Shown: piece by piece, positions 51,667-59,407 of the stretch
Position numbering within the stretch: position 1 is the stretch's first letter
How the letters are laid out: every line of letters starts with the position of its first letter
Assembly (NCBI GenBank): GCA_905214425.1
Contig: CAJMLY010000001.1
Span: 127,372-191,371, forward strand
Direction of reading: 5' to 3'
DNA length: 64,000 nucleotides
Source of the DNA: an uncultured bacterium
Lineage (GTDB): Bacteria; Actinomycetota; Coriobacteriia; Coriobacteriales; Coriobacteriaceae
Notes under the pieces: generated by a model
Databases searched by the model: none
Seen by the model: the letters and a program-made list of their open reading frames with translations, nothing else
Told to the model about the DNA's origin: nothing
Position numbers and translations under genes: made by a program

Positions 51667-54093
51667 TTACGCGTGCCAGATCTCGTCGCGGTACTCGCGA
51701 ATGGTGCGGTCGCTCGAGAACCAGCCGCTCGAGGCGGTGTTGAGCAGCGCCTTGCGGTTCCAGGTCTCCTGGTCGCCGTAGCTGCCCGTGAGCTTCTCCC
51801 ACGCATCCACGTAGCTGCGGAAGTCTGCCATGACCAGGTCGGGGTCGTTGTTGTTCATGAGCTCGTTGTAGATGCTCTCGAAGTTGCCCGAAAGGCCGGC
51901 AAACGTGTTGTCCTTGAGCTCGTCCATCACGCGGCCCAAGCGGTCGCGATCGTTGTTGAGCGTATCCCACGCAAAGTAGCTGTTCGACGCCCAGAGCTGC
52001 TCGACCTCGGGGGCGGTCAGGCCAAAGATGGCCTCGTTCTCGCGACCGGCCAGGTCGGCGATCTCGATGTTGGCGCCGTCGAGGGTGCCCAGCGTAATGG
52101 CGCCGTTCATCATGAGCTTCATGTTGGACGTGCCCGAGGCCTCCTTGCCGGCCGTGGAGATCTGCTCCGAGATCTCGGCGGCGGGGTAGATAAGCTGGGC
52201 GTTGCTCACGCGGAAGTTGGGGATAAAGCAGACCTTCATGACTTCGTTGACGCGCGGGTCGTTATTGATGACCTCGGCCACCGAGTTGATCAGGCGGATG
52301 GTCTCCTTGGCAAAGGTGTAGCTCGAGGCAGCCTTGCCGCTAAAGATGAAGGTCGTCGGCGTCACGTGGAAGTTGGGATCGGCGATGCGACGGTTGTAGA
52401 TGTCCATCACCTTCATGATGTTCATGAGCTGGCGCTTGTAGGCATGGAAACGCTTTACCTGGACATCGAAGACGGTGTTGGGGTCAATGACCAGACCGGT
52501 CTCGGCCTTAACGTAGGCAGCCAGACGCTCCTTGTTGGCGCGCTTGGAGGCGCCCACGGCCTTCAGGAACTCGGTGTCGTCCTTAAACTCCTTGAGCTTC
52601 TCCAGCTCAAAGGCGTCCTTCAGCCAGCCATCGCCAATGGCCTCTGTCACGAGCTTGGCGTAGGTGGGGTTGGCCTCGGCAAAGAAGCGGCGGTGCGAGA
52701 TACCGTTGGTCTTGTTGTTGAACTTTTCGGGCGTCAGGGCATAGAAGTCCTTGAGCACGATGTTCTTAATGATGTCGGAGTGGATCTTGGCCACGCCGTT
52801 GACGCTATGGCTGCAGATCACGGACAGGTTGGCCATGCGAATCTCGCCGTCCCACAGAATGGCGGTCTGGCGCAGACGCTCCTGCCAGCCCTCCTGCGTG
52901 GTGTCGAACGACTCGTGCCAACGACGGCTGATCTCGTCGATGATCTGGTACACACGGGGGAGGAGCTTGGAGAACGTGCCGATGGGCCACTTCTCCAGAG
53001 CCTCGGGAAGGATGGTGTGGTTGGTGTAGCTCACGACCTGCGTCACGATGTTCCAGGCGTCGTCCCACTCGAGCTTCTTCTCGTCGATGAGGATGCGCAT
53101 GAGCTCGGGGCCGCACATGGCGGGGTGGGTATCGTTGGTATGGATGGCCACAAACTGCGGCAGCAGCTCCCAGTTCGCGCCGTGCTCCTTCTCAAAGGTG
53201 TCGAGCAGGCTGTAGATGCCGGCCGAGACAAACAGGTACTCCTGTTTCAGGCGCAGCAGGCGGCCGTGCTCACCGGCGTCGTTGGGGTAGAGGATGGCGC
53301 TGATGGCCTCGGCCTCGGCGCGCTCGGCGTCTGCCAGGGCGTAGTCGCCGCGGTTGAAGGCCTCAAGGTCAAAGTGCTCCTCGACGGGCTCGGCGGCCCA
53401 GACGCGCAGCTTGTTGACAGTCTCGCCGGCATAGCCCACCACGGGGATGTCATAAGGGACGGCCAGGATATCCTGCGTGTCCACCGTGCGGTAGAACGTG
53501 CGGCCGTTCTCCTCAAAGCCCTCGACGCGACCACCAAACTTAATGGTCACGGCCTTGTCCTGACGACGGACCTCCCAGGGATAGCCGTGGGTGAGCCACT
53601 CGTCGGTGGCCTCGACCTGGCTGCCGTTGACGATCTCCTGCTTAAACAGGCCGTAGCGGTAGCGCATGCCGTTGCCGTAACCGGCAATGCCCTCGGCTGC
53701 CATGGAATCCAGGAAGCACGCGGCCAGACGGCCCAGGCCACCGTTGCCCAGAGCCGGATCGGGCTCCTGGTTTTCGATGACGGAAAGGTCGAAGCCCATG
53801 TCGTCGAGCGCCTCGGCGACCATGTCGCGCACGCCAAAGTTGAGCAGGTAGTTGTCGAGCAGGCGGCCGATCAAAAACTCGATCGAGAAGTAGTACACGC
53901 GTTTTTTGCCCTCGGCGGCCGCACGGGCGTCACTCTTGGTGGCGACGGTGCGTGCCTTCTCGGCCACGAGCTTGGCAAGGGCGTTAAAGCGGTCGAGGTC
54001 GCTGGCGGCCTCGATGCTCTTGCCGCTGATGCTCATGACGGCATCGCGATAGAGTTCGGTAAACTCCTGCTTGTTGTCGAAGATCTTATTCAT
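51667..54093 (-). CDS. glgP: glycogen/alpha-glucan phosphorylase
   Basis: 808 aa, GT35. Substrate and cofactor regions: LGNGGLGRLAACFLDSMA near residue 120, VAIHTNDTHPAM near 320, and EISEQISTAGKEASGTSNMK near 640-660 with the PLP-binding Lys. It releases glucose-1-phosphate from glycogen ends. AAAGGA before the ATG. Placed between branching enzyme and ADP-glucose pyrophosphorylase, so synthesis and breakdown genes are co-located. Confidence 0.95.
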   Translation of the reverse strand: MNKIFDNKQEFTELYRDAVMSISGKSIEAASDLDRFNALAKLVAEKARTVATKSDARAAAEGKKRVYYFSIEFLIGRLLDNYLLNFGVRDMVAEALDDMGFDLSVIENQEPDPALGNGGLGRLAACFLDSMAAEGIAGYGNGMRYRYGLFKQEIVNGSQVEATDEWLTHGYPWEVRRQDKAVTIKFGGRVEGFEENGRTFYRTVDTQDILAVPYDIPVVGYAGETVNKLRVWAAEPVEEHFDLEAFNRGDYALADAERAEAEAISAILYPNDAGEHGRLLRLKQEYLFVSAGIYSLLDTFEKEHGANWELLPQFVAIHTNDTHPAMCGPELMRILIDEKKLEWDDAWNIVTQVVSYTNHTILPEALEKWPIGTFSKLLPRVYQIIDEISRRWHESFDTTQEGWQERLRQTAILWDGEIRMANLSVICSHSVNGVAKIHSDIIKNIVLKDFYALTPEKFNNKTNGISHRRFFAEANPTYAKLVTEAIGDGWLKDAFELEKLKEFKDDTEFLKAVGASKRANKERLAAYVKAETGLVIDPNTVFDVQVKRFHAYKRQLMNIMKVMDIYNRRIADPNFHVTPTTFIFSGKAASSYTFAKETIRLINSVAEVINNDPRVNEVMKVCFIPNFRVSNAQLIYPAAEISEQISTAGKEASGTSNMKLMMNGAITLGTLDGANIEIADLAGRENEAIFGLTAPEVEQLWASNSYFAWDTLNNDRDRLGRVMDELKDNTFAGLSGNFESIYNELMNNNDPDLVMADFRSYVDAWEKLTGSYGDQETWNRKALLNTASSGWFSSDRTIREYRDEIWHA

Positions 54094-54187
54094 ACGTTCC
54101 TTTCCCCCGGGGATGTTTCTCCCGGAACGGTTATGACTTGTATCCTATCCCCTCGCGGGGCGGGTAATTACAGTGGTAACGCTTTTG

Positions 54188-56437
54188 TTACGCTTTCTTG
54201 GCAGGAGCCTTAACAACAGCTGCCTTGGCCTTGGGAGCAGCCTTTTTGGTGGCTGCCTTCTTGGCCGTGGTGGACTTGGTCGAAGCCTTGGCAGCCTTCG
54301 CCTTAGCCGGAGCCTTCTTGGCAGCCGCGGCCTTGGGCTTCACCGAGGAGGCACGCTTGCGCGTCGCCTTCTTGGGCTCCTCGACCACGGGCGGCTTGTA
54401 GCTGCTCGGACCGCGGCGCTTAAGCACCACGCCTGCCAGGCCGGGCACCCTAATCTCAATGGAGTCCATCTGCCCGTTCCAGGGATAGGGCTCACTCGAG
54501 CAGGTGTAGGGCTCCTCACCGGCATAACCGCTGCCGCCAAACTCGGGACGGTCGGAATCGAAGATGACCTCCCAGTCACCCTCGCGCGGCACGCCCACGC
54601 GGAAGCTCTCGTAGCTCGCCGGGTCAAAGTTGATCAGGATCACCAGGTCGTCGTCGACGTCCTCGCCCTGGCGCACAAAGCTCACGATGGACTGCTTGGA
54701 GTTATCCGCATCGATCCAGGTAAAGCCGTCGTCGGTGTAACCGCGCTCGTACAGGGCGGGCTCGGCGGTGTACAGGTGGTTGAGCGCCTTAATGAACGCC
54801 TGATGATGACGGTGTGTCTCGTACTCCTCGGTCAGGAACCACTGGATGGACTCGTAATAGCGCCACTCAATAAACTGGCCGATCTCGTTGCCCATAAAGT
54901 TGAGCTTTGCACCGGGATGCGTCATCTGGTAGAAAGCCAGCGTGCGCAGACCGGCAAACTGGCGCCACCAGTCGCCCGGCATGCGGCCGATCAGCGAGCA
55001 CTTGCCGTGCACGACCTCGTCGTGGCTCAGCGGGCAGATGAAGTTCTCGGTAAAGGCGTACATGATGGAGAACGTGAGCAGCCCGTGGTTGCCGGGGCGC
55101 CACGGAAAATCGGTCTGCATGTAGTGCAGGGTGTCGTTCATCCAGCCCATGTCCCACTTGTAGTGGAAGCCCAGGCCGCCGTCCTGCGGCGGATAGGTCA
55201 CGAGCGGCCACGCGGTGGACTCCTCGGCCATCATCATCACGTCGGGGTAGTGCGCCTCCACAGCGCAGTTGACCTGGCGGATAAACGCGCTGGCGTCCAG
55301 GTCCTCCTCGGTACCGTACTTGTTGAACTTCTTTTGGCCCGGATCATCGATGCCAAAGTTGAGGTACAGCATACTGGACACGCCGTCCATGCGAATGCCG
55401 TCAACGTGGAAGTTCTCGAGCCAGTACAGTACGTTGGAGACCAGGAAGGAGCGGACCTCGCCGCGGGCGAAGTCAAACTTGTGCGTGCCCCAGTTGGGGT
55501 GAATCTCGTGCTCAAACAGCATGTGGCCGTTAAAGGTGGCAAGACCGTGGGAGTCGGCGCAAAAACCGCCGGGTACCCAGTCCACGATCACGCCGATGCC
55601 CGCCTCGTGGCACGCATCGATAAAGTGCATGAGCTGCTGCGGGTTGCCGTAGCGCGACGTGGCGGCATAGTAGCCGGTCGTCTGGTAGCCCCAGGAGCCA
55701 TCGAAGGGATGCTCCATAAGCGGCATGACCTCGATATGCGTGTAGCCCATGTCGCGCACGTAGTCCACGAGCTCCACCGACAGGTCATCGTAGGTATAGA
55801 ACTCGCCGCGCTGCGCGGGGAAGGGATCCATGGGGCCGGGGTAGTTGCCGTACTCGTCGGGCTCGCCCTGCGGCGCGTCGCCGTGGCGTTTCCACGAGCC
55901 AATATGCACCTCGTAGATGTTGAGCGGCTGCGACATGTGGTTGTGGCCGGCGCGGCGCTTGAGCCACGCGGCGTCGTTCCACTTGTAGCCATCGAGGGTC
56001 CACAGCACGCTCGCGGTACCCGGGGGGCACTCGGCCTTAAAGGCATACGGATCGGCCTTGTAGAGCTTCTCGCCCTCGTTGGTCTCGATGAGATATTTAT
56101 AGAGCTGGCCCTGCTCGGCGCCGGGAATAAAGCCTTCCCAAATAGCGCTCGTATGAACGGGCACCAGTGGGTTGGCTTGCTCATCCCAGTCGTTAAATTC
56201 GCCAATGACATGGACGCTCTTTACGTCGGGCGCCCAAACGCAAAAGCGCCAGCCGCGCGTGCGCTGCTGCGTGTCGGGATGCGCGCCCATCTTTTCCCAG
56301 CTGCGCTCCCACATACCAATGCCAAACAGGTAGACATCGTCTTTGGAGAGCTCCGGTGCGTGCGGAGCCGGTTTGCGGGTTGCGGGCTTTTTTGCCGTTG
56401 GCTTTAGCTTTGTATCGCTCACGTTTGATCCCATCAT
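54188..56437 (-). CDS. glgB: 1,4-alpha-glucan branching enzyme with basic C-terminal tail
   Basis: About 749 aa. The start is uncertain: ATGs at 56437 and 56434 and a GTG at 56422 are all in frame, and GGGA precedes only the GTG. A CBM48-like N-terminus (YLFGIGMWERSWEKMGAHP) leads into the GH13 catalytic domain: VDGIRMDGVSSMLYL with the nucleophile Asp, MMAEESTAWP with the Glu, and PLSHDEVVHGKCSL. The last 70 residues are Lys/Ala-rich (AAAKKAPAKAKAAKAS type), absent from usual GlgB. The N-terminus also has a short Lys/Pro-rich stretch. It introduces alpha-1,6 branches. First gene of the glycogen set. Confidence 0.93.
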   Translation of the reverse strand: MMGSNVSDTKLKPTAKKPATRKPAPHAPELSKDDVYLFGIGMWERSWEKMGAHPDTQQRTRGWRFCVWAPDVKSVHVIGEFNDWDEQANPLVPVHTSAIWEGFIPGAEQGQLYKYLIETNEGEKLYKADPYAFKAECPPGTASVLWTLDGYKWNDAAWLKRRAGHNHMSQPLNIYEVHIGSWKRHGDAPQGEPDEYGNYPGPMDPFPAQRGEFYTYDDLSVELVDYVRDMGYTHIEVMPLMEHPFDGSWGYQTTGYYAATSRYGNPQQLMHFIDACHEAGIGVIVDWVPGGFCADSHGLATFNGHMLFEHEIHPNWGTHKFDFARGEVRSFLVSNVLYWLENFHVDGIRMDGVSSMLYLNFGIDDPGQKKFNKYGTEEDLDASAFIRQVNCAVEAHYPDVMMMAEESTAWPLVTYPPQDGGLGFHYKWDMGWMNDTLHYMQTDFPWRPGNHGLLTFSIMYAFTENFICPLSHDEVVHGKCSLIGRMPGDWWRQFAGLRTLAFYQMTHPGAKLNFMGNEIGQFIEWRYYESIQWFLTEEYETHRHHQAFIKALNHLYTAEPALYERGYTDDGFTWIDADNSKQSIVSFVRQGEDVDDDLVILINFDPASYESFRVGVPREGDWEVIFDSDRPEFGGSGYAGEEPYTCSSEPYPWNGQMDSIEIRVPGLAGVVLKRRGPSSYKPPVVEEPKKATRKRASSVKPKAAAAKKAPAKAKAAKASTKSTTAKKAATKKAAPKAKAAVVKAPAKKA

Positions 56438-56658
56438 GACGCGGCAGCGTGTTGCCTTGGTGACTAGATGCGAAAGGTCCAAGGCTGCACGAATCGAAGG
56501 GACGGCGAAGTTTCTGTGATTCGTTCCACCTCGCGTGCTCGGTGGAACTTTCGGCAGAAACTACGATAACACCTGTGCGTTAGTTTTATGGACGAAAGCG
56601 GATTTGCGGGTGCGTTTAATCGGTAAGCGACATGTTTATACCACTGGCAGAATTGCCG

Positions 56659-56684
56659 TGGTAAAACTCTTGACAGTTTTACCA
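56659..56684. promoter_or_regulatory. TGGTAAAAC / GTTTTACCA operator-like site 1
   Basis: Two 9-bp half-sites, TGGTAAAAC and GTTTTACCA, face each other across 8 bp and overlap a TTGACA (56670-56675). They sit between the divergent glgB and HAD genes. LacI-family regulators of maltose/maltodextrin genes bind TGGTAAAACGTTTTACCA-like palindromes, which is the basis for the call. Confidence 0.5.
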
Positions 56685-56715
56685 ATTTGGGTTTCAAAAT
56701 TGTTTGGCTGACGTT

Positions 56716-56733
56716 TGGTAAAACGTTTTTAGC
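56716..56733. promoter_or_regulatory. LacI-family-like operator site 2
   Basis: TGGTAAAACGTTTTTAGC matches the symmetrical LacI-type site TGGTAAAACGTTTTACCA at 15 of 18 positions; another TTTACCA half-site follows about 6 bp later. It lies about 35-50 bp before the HAD start. It may control the HAD gene, glgB or both. Confidence 0.55.
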
Positions 56734-56768
56734 AGGATGTTTACCATTTGATATCGAAAGGTTCGTTT

Positions 56769-57458
56769 ATGTCCAATACCGCCGCTCCCAAGGTTGCTTT
56801 TATTTTCGATTGCGACGGCACGCTGGTTAATAGCACCCCCGTATGGGCCTATGCTCAGCCAGAGTTATTGCACCGCCACGGAGTTGACGTGACGGTAGAC
56901 GATTTTGCCCAGTTTGAGCATCTTTCGCTCGAGGACGAATGCCAGGCCTACCACGACACGTGGGGCATTGGCGCGAATGGCGAGGAGCTCTACCGCGAGC
57001 TGGGCGAGATTTTGATTGATGGGTACTCCAAGGTGCCGCCGCGCGAGGGGCTCCTGGCGTTTTTGGGGCAGGCACAGGAGGCCGGTATTGCCATGTGCGT
57101 TGCTACGTCCACGCCGGCCGAGCTGGTTAAGTCTGCGCTTGCGGGTGCCGGGCTCGATGCCTACATGGAGTTTGTGACCACCACGGGCGAGGCAGGTCGC
57201 TCTAAGCAGTTCCCCGACGTATACGAGCTGGCGCTGCGCCGCCTGGAGGAGCGCCATGGGCACAAGTTTGAGCGCGCTTGGGTGTTTGAGGACGCCGTCT
57301 TTGGCCTAAAGAGCTCTGGCACCGCCGGCTTTAAGCGTGTAGGTATTTATGACCCGCACGGCCGTATGAAACGCGACGATGTGCGCGCAAACTGCGATAT
57401 CTTTATCGACAGCTACGAGGAGCTGGATCTGGCCCGCGTACTTTCGTTTGAGGGATAG
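56769..57458 (+). CDS. HAD-superfamily hydrolase (beta-phosphoglucomutase/phosphatase-like)
   Basis: 229 aa. ATG at 56769 with GAAAGG 8 bp upstream. HAD motif I IFDCDGTLVNS, motif II ATSTP (Thr/Ser), the motif III Lys in RSKQFPDVYELALRRLEE and motif IV VFEDAVFGLKSSGTAGF; a four-helix cap lies between I and II. This is the subgroup that holds beta-phosphoglucomutases and sugar-phosphate phosphatases. Its divergent position from glgB with maltose-type operator sites suggests a sugar phosphate substrate. Confidence 0.82.
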   Translation: MSNTAAPKVAFIFDCDGTLVNSTPVWAYAQPELLHRHGVDVTVDDFAQFEHLSLEDECQAYHDTWGIGANGEELYRELGEILIDGYSKVPPREGLLAFLGQAQEAGIAMCVATSTPAELVKSALAGAGLDAYMEFVTTTGEAGRSKQFPDVYELALRRLEERHGHKFERAWVFEDAVFGLKSSGTAGFKRVGIYDPHGRMKRDDVRANCDIFIDSYEELDLARVLSFEG

Positions 57459-57467
57459 GCGAGGGCT

Positions 57468-58109
57468 GTGGCTTGCAAGGTATTAGTGGTCTGCGGCTCG
57501 CCCGTGGTGGCGAGCGCGGATCTGTTGCGTAGGCTAGTAGGGGAATGTGACCACGTTGTCGCCGTGGACCGCGGACTCGATGCGCTGCTGGGCGCTGGCC
57601 TGAGCTGCGACGTCTATGTGGGGGATGCCGACACGGTGAGCGATGCGGGCCGCGCGTTGGTCGATGCCGCCGAGGACTTTGAAGTGGAGCGCCACAACCC
57701 CTACAAGGACTACACCGATCTGGCTCTGGCGCTCGATTCCGTCCGCCGCCGCTGGCCCGGTGCCGAAGTGGTTGCGACCTGCGCCACTGGCGGCCGTCCG
57801 GACATGGCGCTTTCCGTACTGGGCTTGCTCGCAGGCTACGAGGATGCCCCTGTCTGGATTGCCGAGGACATGGTGGTCGCCCGCATTCTTCGCGCAGGCG
57901 AATCGTGGACCATTGAGGGCGCCGAAGGCAAGACGTTTTCCATCATTGCCATTGCCCCCAACACCGAGGTAAGCGAACACGGCCTAGAATGGGAGCTAGA
58001 TCACAGCCCCCTGGGTCTGTTGGCCGACACGGGTATCAGCAACGTCGTCAGGGGTACGGCCAAGATCCAAGTCCACCAAGGTGTTGCGATCGGTTATTTG
58101 CTGGCGTGA
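57468..58109 (+). CDS. thiN: thiamine pyrophosphokinase
   Basis: 213 aa. The GTG at 57468 follows AGGCGAGGG, 9 bp after the HAD stop. Conserved blocks: VVAVDRGLDALLGAG, CDVYVGDADTVS (metal Asp residues) and NPYKDYTDLALAL near residue 80, then a beta-rich C-terminal thiamine-binding domain with SPLGLLADTGISN. It converts thiamine to thiamine diphosphate using ATP. Likely co-transcribed with the HAD gene. Confidence 0.9.
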   Translation: MACKVLVVCGSPVVASADLLRRLVGECDHVVAVDRGLDALLGAGLSCDVYVGDADTVSDAGRALVDAAEDFEVERHNPYKDYTDLALALDSVRRRWPGAEVVATCATGGRPDMALSVLGLLAGYEDAPVWIAEDMVVARILRAGESWTIEGAEGKTFSIIAIAPNTEVSEHGLEWELDHSPLGLLADTGISNVVRGTAKIQVHQGVAIGYLLA

Positions 58110-58170
58110 GGGTTTTATCGGGACGGGGCTGAATTGGCTAATTTTGGCAACGCCAAAAAAGATATATAGA

Positions 58171-58286
58171 ATAAGTGGTTGGAAGTTGTTAAACGATCGG
58201 TTGGTTTCCGTAAACGGGATTCTGTTTAATCCAACCACTTATCTAACAACCCGCTCGTATACAAATCCAACCACATGCTTAACAAC
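58171..58286 (+). repeat. left group of AATCCAACCA motifs flanking the HEPN-like cassette
   Basis: Two direct copies of a 24-bp motif, AATCCAACCAC then 5 variable bases then TAACAAC, at 58227-58250 and 58263-58286. A 12-bp inverted partner ATAAGTGGTTGG at 58171-58182 pairs with 58231-58242. Confidence 0.75.
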
Positions 58287-58977
58287 TTTGCTTTTTGATT
58301 AAAGATCTGAAGTCCACCACGCCTTGGCGGGAAAGTCCTTTCCCCGTCGAGTATTCTCGATCGCGCTCGGGGTCTTCCTCGACGAATTTGCACACACCCT
58401 TTGCTATGAGAGAGATGAGCCCTTCAAGCTTGACGACGCAATCGAACTCGCAGTCCTGTTGGCTTCCATGTCCGATTCCTTTATGCCCATAACTCGCGAT
58501 TATCCCGCGCGCATCGCCCTGTACACAAACCCCGATGGCTTTGTAGGGGCTATACTCTTCGCCCCTTCCCTCGATGACCGACGACCCCGCATGGATCACC
58601 GCGCAGCGAAGCTGATAGAGATCCGATGCCGTAAAGATGCCTCGCTTCTCTATCGTCTCAAACTCCTCTTTTATCTCATCTGGGCGCTTCTCGCCCTTGC
58701 GCGCATTGGTCATTTTTCTCCCATCGTACGGGAGCCCCAGGTACTCCTTGCACCATTTCCGGTAATCCGTCCCGTCGATGTTTGCACATACGTCTGGGAT
58801 GGTCACTACGAGAGTCAAAGCGGCGAGCAGCAGCCCTGCGTCGAAGGCGTTTTCGCACTCTTCCACAAGCCTGCTGGGCGTACGGCAGACGACGGTGGGG
58901 AACCCGTATTCGTTATCACTGCATTTTAAACACGTAGAGGGCATTGGCTCCCAATCGGCAATTGCGGTCACGCTCAT
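58279..58977 (-). CDS. uncharacterised protein with HEPN-like RX4H motif
   Basis: 232 aa. ATG at 58977 behind GCGAGGTG, overlapping the stop of a 17-aa ORF by 4 bp. The sequence is Cys-rich at the N-terminus (C16, C19, C31, C41), helical in the middle (FDAGLLLAALTLVVTIPDVC, then DYRKWCKEYL), and has DLYQLRCAVIHAGSS, where R124 and H129 form an RX4H motif typical of HEPN RNases. No close family recognised. It overlaps a plus-strand open frame (58324-58929), but the coupled start and ribosome site favour the minus strand. Base composition is AT-richer than its neighbours. Context of repeats suggests a recently acquired cassette. Confidence 0.6.
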   Translation of the reverse strand: MSVTAIADWEPMPSTCLKCSDNEYGFPTVVCRTPSRLVEECENAFDAGLLLAALTLVVTIPDVCANIDGTDYRKWCKEYLGLPYDGRKMTNARKGEKRPDEIKEEFETIEKRGIFTASDLYQLRCAVIHAGSSVIEGRGEEYSPYKAIGVCVQGDARGIIASYGHKGIGHGSQQDCEFDCVVKLEGLISLIAKGVCKFVEEDPERDREYSTGKGLSRQGVVDFRSLIKKQSC

Positions 58978-59027
58978 AACACCTCGCCCGTTTCTGTGTC
59001 GATTTCGAATGCGGACTTCTCAGCCAT
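58974..59027 (-). CDS. 17-aa ORF coupled to the HEPN-like gene
   Basis: ATG at 59027 with GAGAGGA upstream encodes MAEKSAFEIDTETGEVL, then TGA overlapping the next ATG (ATGA). Such short ORFs ending IDTETGEVL often precede cargo genes. It could be a leader peptide for translational coupling or a very small partner protein. It is too short for family assignment. Confidence 0.45.
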   Translation of the reverse strand: MAEKSAFEIDTETGEVL

Positions 59028-59095
59028 GGTCGGTCCTCTCTGGCAAAGACGATTTCAGCCAGAGATTTTACAAGTTCAATGAGTTACTTCGCGTT

Positions 59096-59175
59096 AAATC
59101 CAACCATTGGCTTAACAAAACGGTAGGAGACTTTCTTCAACCGGAAAACTAACAAATCCAACCAGTATTTTTCAT
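59096..59175 (+). repeat. right group of AATCCAACCA motifs flanking the HEPN-like cassette
   Basis: A full copy at 59096-59119 (AAATCCAACCATTGGCTTAACAAA), a degenerate one around 59133-59155 (CTTCAACCGGAAAACTAACAA) and a half copy from 59154 (AAATCCAACCAG). Same orientation as the left group, on the other side of the two-gene cassette. Confidence 0.65.
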
Positions 59176-59247
59176 ACGCGTCAAAAATAGCTACAGAGAG
59201 ATGTCCTAGATAAACCCGTAAGTAAGACAATCAATCAAAATTCCCGC

Positions 59248-59276
59248 TTGCATCAAGCAAAATATTCCCCTATAGT
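59248..59276 (+). promoter_or_regulatory. promoter of tRNA-Ala
   Basis: TTGCAT (59248-59253) and TATAGT (59271-59276) are 17 bp apart, and the tRNA begins 14 bp after the -10 box. Confidence 0.75.
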
Positions 59277-59289
59277 ATCCACCAGTCAC

Positions 59290-59365
59290 GGGGGCGTAGC
59301 TCAGCTGGGAGAGCGCTTGACTGGCAGTCAAGAGGTCAGGGGTTCGATCCCCCTCGTCTCCACCA
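59290..59365 (+). tRNA. tRNA-Ala (anticodon GGC)
   Basis: 76 nt with encoded CCA. Acceptor GGGGGCG pairs with CGTCTCC and contains the G3-U70 wobble that marks alanine tRNAs. The anticodon stem CTTGA/TCAAG holds loop CTGGCAG, giving GGC (reads GCC). The T-loop is TTCGATC. Confidence 0.95.
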
Positions 59366-59379
59366 TCGTGAATGTAAAG

Positions 59380-59407
59380 GCCTTCGGAATTCCGAAGGCT
59401 TTTTTAT
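59380..59407 (+). terminator. terminator after tRNA-Ala
   Basis: GCCTTCGG-AATT-CCGAAGGC, a perfect 8-bp stem with a 4-nt loop, followed by TTTTTTAT, 14 bp after the tRNA. Confidence 0.9.

Noticed and set aside
50386..54213. 1275-aa plus-strand frame opposite glgC and glgP
   Set aside because: It is antisense to two conserved enzymes; the long run reflects the codon bias of the real genes, and its sequence is Val/Leu/Gly/Asp-biased without domains.
54173..56407. 744-aa plus-strand frame opposite glgB
   Set aside because: Antisense shadow of the branching enzyme; starts inside the antisense of the Lys/Ala-rich tail.
58324..58929. 201-aa plus-strand frame opposite the HEPN-like gene
   Set aside because: The minus-strand gene has a good ribosome site and a coupled upstream ORF; the plus frame has neither. 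Left open as a minor alternative.
58171..59175. Reading the AATCCAACCA-TAACAA motifs as integron attC sites
   Set aside because: RYYYAAC- and GTTRRRY-like heptamers occur but in the wrong order around the putative stems, and no integrase gene is seen; matches this short are common in AT-rich DNA.
58171..59175. CRISPR array
   Set aside because: Motif copies are few, unevenly spaced and lie on either side of a gene rather than in a regular repeat-spacer row; no cas genes.
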